From: Actinoplanes nipponensis
Lineage (GTDB): Bacteria > Actinomycetota > Actinomycetes > Mycobacteriales > Micromonosporaceae
Direction: 5' to 3'
NCBI RefSeq assembly: GCF_016862275.1
Contig: NZ_BOMQ01000053.1
Span: 186,001 to 250,000 of the forward strand
DNA: 64,000 bases
Shown here: positions 41,982 through 50,274 of the stretch, in pieces
How positions within the stretch are numbered: the stretch's first letter is position 1
Layout: each line of letters opens with the position of its first letter
Translations under genes and position numbers: made by a program
The notes under the pieces: generated by a model
Database searches by the model: none
What the model was told of the DNA's origin: nothing
The model's input: the letters and a program-made list of their open reading frames with translations, nothing else

Positions 41982-42956
41982 TCAGCGGGGCGCGGGCACG
42001 GCGCCCAGCACGGTTCGCAGCACCGAGTCGGTGGAGACGCCGTCCAGTTCCGCCTCCGGGCGCAGCCGGACCCGGTGCCGCAGCGTCGGGATGGCGAAGG
42101 CCTTCACGTCGTCGGGCAGGACGTAGTCGCGGCCGCTGAGCCAGGCCCGGGCCTTGGCCACGGCCAGCAGCGCGGTCGTGCCGCGCGGCGACGCGCCCAG
42201 CTCCAGCGCCGGCGACACCCGGGTGGCACGGCACAGGTCCACCACGTACTCCAGGACCGGCTCGGCGACGGCGACCCGGCGGGCCGCCTCCCGGCCCGCG
42301 GCCAGGTCGGCGGCGCTGGCCACCGGGGTGACCCCGGCGGCCTTCAGGTCCCGCGGGTCGAAGCCCTGGTGGTGGGCCTTGAGCACGCCCAGCTCCTCGT
42401 CGCGCTGCGGCAGCGGCACGGTCAGCTTCAGCAGGAACCGGTCCAGTTGCGCCTCCGGGAGCGGGTACGTGCCCTCGTACTCGATCGGGTTCTGGGTGGC
42501 CACCACGATGAACGGCTCGGGCAGCCGGCGGGTCTCGCCGTCGGTGCTGACCGTGCGCTCCTCCATGGCCTCCAGCAGCGCCGCCTGGGTCTTCGGGGGC
42601 GTGCGGTTGATCTCGTCGCCGAGCAGCAGGTTCGTGAAGATCGGCCCGGGCCGGAAGTTGAACGCCGCGGTCCGCGCGTCGTAGACGAGCGAGCCGGTCA
42701 CGTCGCCGGGCATCAGGTCCGGGGTGAACTGCACCCGCTTGGTGTCCACGTCCAGCGCGGCGGCGAGCGCCCGGACCAGCAGCGTCTTGGCCACCCCGGG
42801 CACGCCCTCGAGCAGCACGTGGCCGCCGCAGAGCAGCGCGATGACCACCCCGCCGACCACCGCGTCCTGGCCGATGACCGCCTTGCCGACCTCGGCGCGC
42901 AGGCGCTGCAGGGCTTCCCGGGCCGCGAGGGCCTCCACACCTACGGAAGACGTCAC
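41982..42956 (-). CDS. MoxR-family AAA+ ATPase
   Basis: 324 aa. Walker A G-V-P-G-V-A-K-T (Ala in place of Gly before Lys, as is common in MoxR), Walker B L-L-L-G-D-E-I-N-R-T, sensor 1 V-A-T-Q-N-P-I-E-Y-E-G-T-Y-P-L-P-E-A-Q-L-D-R-F, and a C-terminal lid. MoxR proteins act as metal-ion or cofactor-insertion chaperones with vWA/DUF58 partners. Its ATG overlaps the DUF4350 stop (ATGA). Confidence 0.93.
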   Translation of the reverse strand: MTSSVGVEALAAREALQRLRAEVGKAVIGQDAVVGGVVIALLCGGHVLLEGVPGVAKTLLVRALAAALDVDTKRVQFTPDLMPGDVTGSLVYDARTAAFNFRPGPIFTNLLLGDEINRTPPKTQAALLEAMEERTVSTDGETRRLPEPFIVVATQNPIEYEGTYPLPEAQLDRFLLKLTVPLPQRDEELGVLKAHHQGFDPRDLKAAGVTPVASAADLAAGREAARRVAVAEPVLEYVVDLCRATRVSPALELGASPRGTTALLAVAKARAWLSGRDYVLPDDVKAFAIPTLRHRVRLRPEAELDGVSTDSVLRTVLGAVPAPR

Positions 42957-44308
42957 GTCTCATTCCCCTCGTCAGGTCCCTGTTGCCAGTGCTGCTGCCC
43001 CGTCACGAAGCGGACCAGGTTCTGCACGGTCGTCGCGGCGCGGGCCAGCTCCTCGTCGCTGTCCTCGACGCCGCCGCCGAGCAGGTGCCGTACCTCGACG
43101 ACCGGCCGGCCGACGGTCGCCGCGACCCGCTCCGCCACCTCGTCGGTCGGTGTGTCCGCGTCCAGCCCGTAGTGCTCGGCCAGCCGGCGCCGGGCCGCGC
43201 TCTGCAGGGTCGCCAGCGACGTGCTGCGGGCGCCGGCGCGCTGGTACAGCCCGCCCAGCCCGCGGACGGTCTCGGCGGCCCGCACCCGCACCGGCAGCGG
43301 CTCGGCCACCGGGGCGCCCAACCGGCGGGCCGAGGCCGCGGCCAGCGCGAGGGCGGCCAGCGCCAGCAGCGCGAGGGTGGCCCACACGGCCGGCGGGAAG
43401 GCACGGGCCAGCGGGCTGTCCGTGACCGCGTTGCCGCCACCCTGCGCCGATTCGCCGTCGCCGCGACCGTCGCCCTGGCCGTCCTGCGGGTCCCCGGCCG
43501 GGTCCTGCCCCGCGTCGTCGCCGGAGCGGTCGCCGTCGCGGCCCTGGCCGTCGCCGCTGCCGTCCGCGCCGGGGTCCTGCTCGTCCTCCCGGTTGGGCCG
43601 GCCGGCGCCGTCGTCCGGGGCGGGCTCCCGCTCGTGCAGGTCCAGCCAGATCACCGTGGGGTCGCGGCCCAGCAGGCCCCGGGCCAGGACGCGGTTGCCG
43701 TGCTCGTCGGCGCGGTCGTTGCGGAACGGGTCGGCCGCGCCGACCAGCGTGATCGTGGCCCGGCCGGTGGGAAACTCCACCAGGGCGTCGTCGTAGCAGC
43801 GTACGGCCGGGTAGGCGGCGGCGCCGTACTGCCGGCGCTGCACCGCGGCGGGCCCGGCGGCGCTGGCGAAGTCGGTGGAGCAGCCCGGCTGCGGGGCGGC
43901 GGCCGTCCACCGCGGTCCCCGCACCGGGATGTCGAAGCCGGCGGCGGCCAGCTCGTCCTCGCCGGGCGCCACCAGGACCACGCGGACCTGCGGCGGCAGG
44001 GTGCTCAGCAGGTCCAGCGAGGACGGGTGCACCAGCCCGGGCGTGGTGACGAACACCGTGACCGGCCCGGCCGCCGCGGCCTCGGCGATCGCCTCCCGGC
44101 TGCGCGTGCGCACGCTGACCCGGACCCCGGCGCCGGCCAGGTCGGCGGCGAGCAGCCGGGCCCCGTCGCCGGCGTCGCTGGTGGGGGAGAGGAAGGAGGC
44201 GTCGGTCGGGTCCGGCTGCTCCACGGCGTGCACGATGCCGGTCGTCAGGGCCAGCCCGGCGACGACGCCCAAGGGCAGCGCGAAACGCCACCAGCGGCGG
44301 GACCTCAC
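42953..44308 (-). CDS. DUF4350 domain protein
   Basis: 451 aa, GTG start in the previous stop (GTGA). An N-terminal membrane helix, then the DUF4350 extracytoplasmic domain (L-L-A-A-D-L-A-G-A-G-V-R-V and V-F-V-T-T-P-G-L ... L-V-A-P-G-E-D-E-L). A long Asp/Gly-rich linker (about 43440-43640), a second membrane helix near residue 300 and a helical cytoplasmic tail follow. Conserved partner of MoxR/DUF58; biochemical role unknown. Confidence 0.85.
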   Translation of the reverse strand: MRSRRWWRFALPLGVVAGLALTTGIVHAVEQPDPTDASFLSPTSDAGDGARLLAADLAGAGVRVSVRTRSREAIAEAAAAGPVTVFVTTPGLVHPSSLDLLSTLPPQVRVVLVAPGEDELAAAGFDIPVRGPRWTAAAPQPGCSTDFASAAGPAAVQRRQYGAAAYPAVRCYDDALVEFPTGRATITLVGAADPFRNDRADEHGNRVLARGLLGRDPTVIWLDLHEREPAPDDGAGRPNREDEQDPGADGSGDGQGRDGDRSGDDAGQDPAGDPQDGQGDGRGDGESAQGGGNAVTDSPLARAFPPAVWATLALLALAALALAAASARRLGAPVAEPLPVRVRAAETVRGLGGLYQRAGARSTSLATLQSAARRRLAEHYGLDADTPTDEVAERVAATVGRPVVEVRHLLGGGVEDSDEELARAATTVQNLVRFVTGQQHWQQGPDEGNET

Positions 44309-44892
44309 GGCGTGACCCCCCGCATCCGGGTGCGCACGTCCCCGGTCAGGGCGCGCATCCGCTCGTCGTGCGCGGGCAGCGCGGGGCGGTCGCCGTACCA
44401 GATCTCGGAGAACAGGTCGGTGGCGCCGGCCAGCGGCGCGGCCACGGCCGGGCGGCGCACCGCCGCGTCGGCCGCGACCTCGGCGGCGGTCGTGCCGGGC
44501 AGCGGCGCGACCACGCCGGCGGCGGTCAGGTCGCCGACCACGTCGCGCAACCGCTGCCGGATGGCCTCGGCGTAGCGGCCCTCGGCCGCGAGCCGGTCGG
44601 CCAGCAGGGTGCCGTCGGCGAGCACGACGGTCGGCGCGAAGACCGGCGCGGCCGCGGCCTTCTTCTTGCGGGCGGCCTTCGGCTTGCGGGTACGGCGCCA
44701 CTTCGGCCACCGCCACTTCGGCCACCGCCAGCGCGGGAGCCGCCAGCGGGGCAGCCGGCGCGGCACCCAGGCGGGGAACCAGTACCAGAGGGTGCCCACC
44801 ACCCCGGCGGCCACCAGCGCGAGCAGGAGCAGCAGCCCCGGCGGCACGACGTCGAAGACCGCGGCGGCGAACTCGTCCCAGGCCCGGGTCAC
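44305..44892 (-). CDS. DUF4129 domain protein with Trp/Arg/Lys juxtamembrane repeats
   Basis: 195 aa, GTG start in the stop of the upstream gene (GTGA). One membrane helix (GLLLLLALVAAGVVGTLWYWF) is followed by four 5-residue repeats (P-R-W-R-L / P-R-W-R-W / P-K-W-R-W / P-K-W-R-R), a Lys/Ala-rich stretch, and the DUF4129 helical domain (A-E-G-R-Y-A-E-A-I-R-Q-R-L-R). DUF4129 is otherwise seen at the C-terminus of transglutaminase-like proteins. Its role is undetermined. Confidence 0.82.
   Translation of the reverse strand: MTRAWDEFAAAVFDVVPPGLLLLLALVAAGVVGTLWYWFPAWVPRRLPRWRLPRWRWPKWRWPKWRRTRKPKAARKKKAAAAPVFAPTVVLADGTLLADRLAAEGRYAEAIRQRLRDVVGDLTAAGVVAPLPGTTAAEVAADAAVRRPAVAAPLAGATDLFSEIWYGDRPALPAHDERMRALTGDVRTRMRGVTP
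44692..44751. repeat. 15-bp tandem repeat x4 coding for Trp/Arg-rich pentapeptides
   Basis: Four in-frame 15-bp units in the DUF4129 gene. The middle units are most alike; the outer ones have drifted. They code for the cationic, Trp-rich collar just after the membrane helix. Confidence 0.75.
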
Positions 44893-45725
44893 CTGGCGTA
44901 CACCAGCGTGGCGTAGTCGTCCTCGCCCCGGCTGCGGGCCCGGCCCACGGCGATGTCCAGCCCCTCCGTGCGGATCCGCGTCTCCAGCAGCAGGACGGCG
45001 GCGACGCAGGCCAGCGCGGAGTAGGCGACGGCGTTGGCCAGCACCCAGGCGGCCGGGGTCAGCCAGGTCAGCCAGGCCGGCTCGCCGCCGCTGAGCCGGG
45101 TCAGGATCCACACCCACCCGCTGCCCAGCGCGAACCGGATGACGAACCAGGTCAGGTAGGCGCACAGCAGGGTCCAGAACCCGCGCAGCCCGCTGCGGGC
45201 GGTGAGCCGCGCCGACCGCGCGAGGGCGCTGAACGGGTTGCCGGCGCGGTCGATGACCAGCACGGCGGAGGTGAGACCGCCCAGGCCGTACAGGATCAGC
45301 CAGGGGACGAAACCGGCGAAGAGGGCGGCGCCGGCGAGGACCCCGAGCAGCAGGGCCACGCTGACTGTCGACAGCGGCCGGGTACGCGCCCAGAGCTCGC
45401 GATGCCGTACCCGCCGTCCGAGCAGGGCCGGGCCGGCGGCGGCCGCGGCCAGCGCCCCGAGCAGCGTGAGGATGACGGTCTCGGTGCCGAACCCGAGGGC
45501 GGTGACCAGCCACCACTGCCCGAAATGGCCGCGGGCGGGCCCGTAGTAGGGCGCGGAGACGAAGGCGGCGGCCCGCAGCGGCACGAGCAGCGCCTGTTCG
45601 AGCAGCCCGAGCCCGGCGCCGGCGACCAGCAACGGCAGGGCCCGCGCCCGCATCAGCGCCATGGCGGCGTCGAGCAGCTCGCCGAGCGTCATCGGACGCA
45701 GCGGCAGTTCCGGCTGCGCAGGCAT
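44889..45725 (-). CDS. Polytopic membrane protein heading the DUF58/MoxR operon
   Basis: 278 aa with about six membrane helices (segments near residues 28-45, 75-100, 120-145, 150-170, 195-220 and 240-265). An N-terminal R-P-M-T-L-G-E-L-L-D-A-A resembles the glycerophosphoryl-diester-phosphodiesterase-like membrane domain (DUF7847) family. The DUF4129 gene starts inside its stop. TAGGAT is 7 bases before the ATG. It is first of five genes: this one, DUF4129, DUF4350, MoxR, DUF58. Confidence 0.7.
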   Translation of the reverse strand: MPAQPELPLRPMTLGELLDAAMALMRARALPLLVAGAGLGLLEQALLVPLRAAAFVSAPYYGPARGHFGQWWLVTALGFGTETVILTLLGALAAAAAGPALLGRRVRHRELWARTRPLSTVSVALLLGVLAGAALFAGFVPWLILYGLGGLTSAVLVIDRAGNPFSALARSARLTARSGLRGFWTLLCAYLTWFVIRFALGSGWVWILTRLSGGEPAWLTWLTPAAWVLANAVAYSALACVAAVLLLETRIRTEGLDIAVGRARSRGEDDYATLVYAR

Positions 45726-45732
45726 GGCGGCG

Positions 45733-45738
45733 ATCCTA
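45733..45738 (-). promoter_or_regulatory. -10 box of the five-gene DUF58/MoxR operon
   Basis: TAGGAT (45738-45733) ends 7 bases before the ATG at 45725. The remaining genes overlap or are within 7 bp, so this is probably the only promoter. Confidence 0.5.
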
Positions 45739-45778
45739 CGAGATGAGTCCCGGCCCCCGGCACCTGCCGGGGTCCACC

Positions 45779-48700
45779 TCAGCCGGCCCGGGCGCGCTCG
45801 AGCACCTCCTCGGCGGTCGGCGGGCTCTGCGGGTGGTACGACAGCGACCAGGGGGCCCGCATCTTGACGAACTCGCCGCCCTCGATCGCGGCGTAGAACT
45901 GCCCGACCCTGAGCCGGGCGATGTCCGACACGTCGCTGCCCTTGGCCCGGGCCAGCTCGCGCGCCGTGGCGATCTGGGTCGGATGGTTGAGCAGACCGAA
46001 GAACTGGGTGGCGGCGTTGCCGGGGATGCGGTTGTGCAGGCCCTTCGGCGCCTGCGTCGCGAAGACCAGGCCGAGGCCGTACTTGCGGGCCTGGGACGCG
46101 AGCACCAGCGTGCTGTGGGTGCAGGCGGTCATCGGGCCCGACGGGGCCAGCGTCTGCGCCTCGTCCATCACCAGCAGCCCGCCGAGTGGCCGCTCGCCGG
46201 CCGGGTTCCGCTTGATCCACGCGAACAGCGCCAGCTGGAGCTGGTTGACGAAGCTCTGCCGCTGCGTGTCGTCGGGCAGCCCCACGAAACTGATCACGGA
46301 GACCCGGGCCCGGAAGCCCGCCGCCGGGGTGAGCAGCAGCCCCGGGTCGACGGGTGCGCCGCCCCCGCCGAACAGCGGGTCGTTGATCGCCGTCGCGGTG
46401 AGCAGCTGAGCCATCTGGAAGCCGATCTTCTCGGCGTCGGGGATCTGGCTCATGCCCTCGGGCAGCGCACCGAGCAACCCGATGAACCCTCGCAGGTCGC
46501 TGGACCCGCTCCGGGCGTAGCCGCGCAGCGCCTCACGCAGCACCGCCTGCCCGAGCTGGGCCTTGGCGGTCGACCCGTCCACCTTGGCCCGGGGGGCCAG
46601 GGCCGCCACCGCCCCGTCGATGCCGGCGGTGAACGCGTCCGGGTCGTCCAGCATCTCGGCGAAGTCGGGCAGCGGCTGGAAGCTCAGCGGCCGCCCACTC
46701 TCCCGCCGCGGGGTCCAGACGACGACCTCGGTGGAGCGCAGGTACTCCGCCGACCGGTCTGTGTCGGCCGCGTCCCAGCCGGGCGGCGGTGCCGGCCACG
46801 GGTCGCCCAGCCGGGAGAGGTCGTTGTTGGGGTCGAGCACGATCGCCGAGACGCCGAGCAGCGCGCACTCCTCGACGAGCCGGCGGATCAGCACGGTCTT
46901 GCCGGAACCGGAGCCGGCGAAGATGGCGGTGTGCTTGCGCAGGGCCGCCAGGTCGACGCCGACCGGGTGGCCGTCGCCGAGCGCCCTGCCGAGGACCACC
47001 CGGCCGGCCGGGCCGGCGGTGGCGGCGGTGGTGGCGGCTTGTCCGGCGGTCGGCCCGGTGGTTGCCGCCACCGCCGGCCCCGCCGGTGCCGCGTTCGCTC
47101 CGGTGGTTGCCGTCGTCGGTGCTGCGGTCGGCTCGATCGCCGCTTCGGTGGTGCCGGCGACGCCCTCGCCGATCCCCGGCTCGGAGCCGGCCAGCGCCTC
47201 CTGCAGGAAGTGGATCGAGTCGGCCGGACGCCGCTCGCGGAACCACCGGCTGAGCTTGTCGTAGCCGTACCCGTCGATCAGCGCCCGCAGACCCATGAGC
47301 CGGCGCACGTCGGACTCGGGGAACTCGACGCGCCGGCCGCCGGCGTCCCGCAGCGCCCTGACCACCTCCTGGGTGCGGGCGCCCTTGGACCACTCGGCGT
47401 TGCGGAGCAGGAACAGCCGGCGCCTGTGCTGGCCCGGCATGAGCCCGGCGGCGGTCTGCGCGTTGCGGATGCGGTTCAGCACGGCGATGTGGTGCGGCGA
47501 GCTGATCGCCCGGAAGGCCCAGTGCGCCTCGTCCTCGGTCACCTCGTCGAGGCTGCGGCGCAGCCGGGCGTGCAGCGGCGGCTTGACGCCGGGGGCCGGG
47601 TCGATGCCGAACGTGCCCTCCGGCTCGTCGCGAGCGCCGATCCAGGCCTCCAGGCCGGCGCGGACCAGCGCGGGGACGATCGTGTCCTCGGTCGCGGGAT
47701 GCAACGCCGGGCCGGGATCGGCCGCCTTGACGAGCTCGTCGTAGCGGGCGTTGTAGACGGCGAGCTCGTCGTCGGGCAGCGGGCCCCGGTCGGTGTTCTG
47801 GTCGAGCGGGGCACGGTCGCGGTGGCGCAGGTGGAGCAGCTCGCGCACCTCCTCCGCGGCGAGGCACTCGCGGACATGGGTGTCCACGGTGCGCAGCAGC
47901 TCGCGCGGGGTGAAGTCCACCGACTCGGCGAAGGCGTCGGGCGCCACGGGCCAGGTCGGATGGGGCGCGGTGAAGCCCGCCCCGGCGAACTCCACCGCGA
48001 AGCGCTTGGCCACCAGCTCGTACCCCAGCTCGGCGGACGGGATCAGCTTGAGGTCGACCGCCTCCCGGAAGCGGTCCTGGACGGTGTTGGTCGCCTTGGT
48101 CTTCACCAGCTCCCAGACCGTGGGCAGGCAGCTCACGATCGACAAGGTGCGGCGGGTGGTCTCGCGCAGCGACATCAGCCCACCGGCGATGTGCTCGAGC
48201 AGCAGCGACCCGCTCCAGTCCGGCTGGTCGTCGCTCTCGCTGGACTTGGCGGACTGGTAGACCAGCGGGTCGATCTGGTCGACGGCCATCACCGTGGGCC
48301 CGGTCAGCGCCAGCAGCCGGGAGATGTCCCGGACCACCTCCTGGGCCGACCGCCGGCCGCGCCGCATGCCCCAGCCGGCGCGCTCGCCGGGCTCCACCTC
48401 GTCGTTCGAGCAGAGGAACTCGAAGCCGATGTCCTGCGCCCGGGAGTCGTCGGAGGCGTGCAGCACGAGGGCCCGCGCCGTGTCCTGTGCCTCTATCCCG
48501 ACCTGCCTGTTCAGCTTGCGGATGTGGTCGACGAAGGCGTCCAGGGACGCCCGGGACAGCGGGGCCTCGCTCGCGCCGGTGACCGCGCGCTGGAGGCTGC
48601 GGGGTGCCCCGGAGGCGTCCGCCAGCCGGCGCAGGAAGTCCGTCAGCTGGCTCGGCCGGTCCCCGGACGTGCGGGTGAGGCCCTCCACGATCGACAGCGC

Positions 48701-49012
48701 GGTGCTGCGCCAGAATGCGCTGGCGTCCAGCAGGCTGATCAGGAAGAAATAGCCGTCCCGGGCCTGCACCTCTTCGCGGACGGAGCCCAGCAGATGGGTT
48801 TTCCCGGTGCCGCGCTCACCCAGCAGCGCGACGCCGACCGGGCTCGATTCCCGATGCTCCGCGGCCTCGTCGAAACCCTGCAGAACCATGCGCAGGGCTG
48901 TTTCGTGCAATGCGGGAACGTGATATAGGGAATGTCGCCACACGTCGTCCGCGGTGGGCGCCCAATTGAAGCGCAGCGCCGTGAGCGCTCTTCGCTCGTC
49001 GTCGCTGATCAT
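45779..49012 (-). CDS. Double-ATPase protein: N-terminal AAA + C-terminal HerA/FtsK-like
   Basis: 1077 aa. N-terminal P-loop GERGTGKT (residues 65-72) and a Walker B V-M-A-V-D-Q-I-D near 240, in an ORC/AAA-type domain. A middle helical region and a ~60-residue Ala/Thr-rich linker follow. The C-terminal HerA/FtsK-type motor has F-A-G-S-G-S-G-K-T near residue 700, L-D-P-N-N-D-L after it, and L-L-V-M-D-E-A-Q-T-L-A near 950. Its ATG lies inside the stop of the winged-helix gene (ATGA). Such proteins move DNA or act in phage-defence complexes; here the divergent neighbour is a protease-STAND-WD40 gene. Function inferred only. Confidence 0.8.
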   Translation of the reverse strand: MISDDERRALTALRFNWAPTADDVWRHSLYHVPALHETALRMVLQGFDEAAEHRESSPVGVALLGERGTGKTHLLGSVREEVQARDGYFFLISLLDASAFWRSTALSIVEGLTRTSGDRPSQLTDFLRRLADASGAPRSLQRAVTGASEAPLSRASLDAFVDHIRKLNRQVGIEAQDTARALVLHASDDSRAQDIGFEFLCSNDEVEPGERAGWGMRRGRRSAQEVVRDISRLLALTGPTVMAVDQIDPLVYQSAKSSESDDQPDWSGSLLLEHIAGGLMSLRETTRRTLSIVSCLPTVWELVKTKATNTVQDRFREAVDLKLIPSAELGYELVAKRFAVEFAGAGFTAPHPTWPVAPDAFAESVDFTPRELLRTVDTHVRECLAAEEVRELLHLRHRDRAPLDQNTDRGPLPDDELAVYNARYDELVKAADPGPALHPATEDTIVPALVRAGLEAWIGARDEPEGTFGIDPAPGVKPPLHARLRRSLDEVTEDEAHWAFRAISSPHHIAVLNRIRNAQTAAGLMPGQHRRRLFLLRNAEWSKGARTQEVVRALRDAGGRRVEFPESDVRRLMGLRALIDGYGYDKLSRWFRERRPADSIHFLQEALAGSEPGIGEGVAGTTEAAIEPTAAPTTATTGANAAPAGPAVAATTGPTAGQAATTAATAGPAGRVVLGRALGDGHPVGVDLAALRKHTAIFAGSGSGKTVLIRRLVEECALLGVSAIVLDPNNDLSRLGDPWPAPPPGWDAADTDRSAEYLRSTEVVVWTPRRESGRPLSFQPLPDFAEMLDDPDAFTAGIDGAVAALAPRAKVDGSTAKAQLGQAVLREALRGYARSGSSDLRGFIGLLGALPEGMSQIPDAEKIGFQMAQLLTATAINDPLFGGGGAPVDPGLLLTPAAGFRARVSVISFVGLPDDTQRQSFVNQLQLALFAWIKRNPAGERPLGGLLVMDEAQTLAPSGPMTACTHSTLVLASQARKYGLGLVFATQAPKGLHNRIPGNAATQFFGLLNHPTQIATARELARAKGSDVSDIARLRVGQFYAAIEGGEFVKMRAPWSLSYHPQSPPTAEEVLERARAG

Positions 49013-49662
49013 TTGATGACGATGAGATGCTTGTCCTGGTTTCCGATGGTGACCGCCGCCGCTCTGTCCGCATCGGTGAGGGTCTTCTGGTTGGCCTCGG
49101 CGAAGATCCGCACGTCGGCGCCGCGGTTCATCACCGTCAGGGCCTCGTCGACCCGGGCCACGCTGATGTCGCCGGGCAGCGCCGCGCGGATCCGGACCAG
49201 CTTCACGGCGTCGCCCGGCGCCTGCGCGATGCCGTCGTAGGCCTTGCGGATCTGCGCGACGACCTCGTCGGTGGTCGGCTCCGTGCCGGTCGCGGGGGCC
49301 GGCTCCACGTCGCCCGGCGGCGCGTAGAAGTCGGAAAGTGCCAGGTGGGACGCCTGCAGGTAGCGCCGCACCGCGTCCACCTGCGCGTAGATGGTGGCGC
49401 CGGCGAAGCCCGCGCGGGGCGGCGGCTCGCTGCCGATGACCTCCAGCGCCGTGCGCCAGCCCTCGTCGCTGAGGTTGAGGAAGAGCCGTTGGCCCTCCTT
49501 GCGGACCTCGACCAGCCCGCGCTTGACGAGGCGTTCCCGGCTGTCGCGCTTGAGCTCCAGGCCGCGCTCGTTCTTGAGGTCGGCGTTGGCGATCTCCTGC
49601 CCCTCTTTCAGCAGGATCAGCAGCGCGCACGTCTCGACGAGTTTGAGCCGGTCGTCCGACAT
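49009..49662 (-). CDS. Winged-helix protein coupled to the double-ATPase
   Basis: 217 aa from ATG 49662 with GAGGAG about 8 bases upstream. Residues ~1-75 look like a winged helix (L-K-L-V-E-T-C-A-L-L-I-L-L-K-E-G, R-L-V-K-R-G-L-V-E-V-R-K-E-G-Q-R-L-F-L). The rest is a mixed region with a Pro/Thr-rich hinge and a C-terminal Q-K-T-L-T-D-A-D-R-A-A-A-V-T-I-G segment. No family recognised. The stop overlaps the ATPase start, so the two are made together and may form one complex. Confidence 0.68.
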   Translation of the reverse strand: MSDDRLKLVETCALLILLKEGQEIANADLKNERGLELKRDSRERLVKRGLVEVRKEGQRLFLNLSDEGWRTALEVIGSEPPPRAGFAGATIYAQVDAVRRYLQASHLALSDFYAPPGDVEPAPATGTEPTTDEVVAQIRKAYDGIAQAPGDAVKLVRIRAALPGDISVARVDEALTVMNRGADVRIFAEANQKTLTDADRAAAVTIGNQDKHLIVIK

Positions 49663-49758
49663 CGGTGCGCTCCTCAGGTGTGCATGATCACAATGGACCG
49701 GGCGATGGGAGCGATTCTGCCGAGGCGGGGCACGCCCCGCAAGGTCGACTGTGGGGAT

Positions 49759-49781
49759 TCGGATATCCGACACCGATCGGT
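49759..49781. promoter_or_regulatory. Two adjacent palindromes in the divergent ATPase/protease intergenic region
   Basis: TCGGATATCCGA (49759-49770) and ACCGATCGGT (49772-49781) are both perfect palindromes, 1 bp apart, in the 285-bp space between the two divergent transcription units. This stretch is clearly less GC-rich than its surroundings. The arms share CGGAT/CGATC-like elements. Candidate operators for one regulator acting on both sides; the nearby winged-helix protein is a candidate. Confidence 0.5.
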
Positions 49782-49947
49782 AATGTGATCTTCGGGAATC
49801 CTGGCCGCGGGGTGCGGTTCGCACGCGTGTTCGCATTCCGTAATGGGCGATCTTGAAACCGTGTATTGCTCTCTTCCGTGGCCCGTGCGACATTGCCTGC
49901 GGCGCTTTTCCCGGCGACCATTTGATCTTTCTTGGAGGCGCGCGCCG

Positions 49948-50262
49948 ATGTCGACCGAGGTCGTCCGCTATCGGGTCGATGACGAGACGGTGGCCCAGTT
50001 CGAGATCGAGCCGGTGGAGGGCTTCCGCCCGGCGGGCGCGGGCGACATCGCCGGCACGATCAGGGAGTCCGCCGGTCCGGCCCTGGCCGCCGCCCGTGAG
50101 CTGCTCGCCCAGGTGGAGGAGATGGCGCCCGACGCGGTCGAGGTCAAGTTCGGTATCAAGGTCACCGGCACCGCCAACTGGGTGGTCGCCAAGGCCGCGA
50201 CCGAGGCGAACTTCGAGGTCACCATGATCTGGCAGCCGCGCCCGTCCGACCGCCGGGGCTGA
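49948..50262 (+). CDS. CU044_2847-family (trypsin-co-occurring) protein
   Basis: 104 aa from the ATG at 49948 with GGAGG about 9 bases upstream. It starts V-V-R-Y-R-V-D-D-E and has G-A-G-D-I-A-G-T-I-R-E-S-A-G-P-A-L-A-A-A, then the conserved strand V-K-F-G-I-K-V-T-G-T-A-N-W-V-V-A-K-A and an E-A-N-F-E-V-T-M-I-W end. This matches the trypsin-co-occurring family known to be linked to trypsin-like proteases in predicted conflict systems. The protease-STAND gene starts 12 bp downstream. Confidence 0.85.
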   Translation: MSTEVVRYRVDDETVAQFEIEPVEGFRPAGAGDIAGTIRESAGPALAAARELLAQVEEMAPDAVEVKFGIKVTGTANWVVAKAATEANFEVTMIWQPRPSDRRG

Positions 50263-50274
50263 CCGGGACCGCCC

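Noticed and set aside
45743-48928. 1061-aa open frame on the plus strand
   Set aside because: Antisense to the double-ATPase gene, whose two P-loops and Walker B motifs make the minus strand the coding one.
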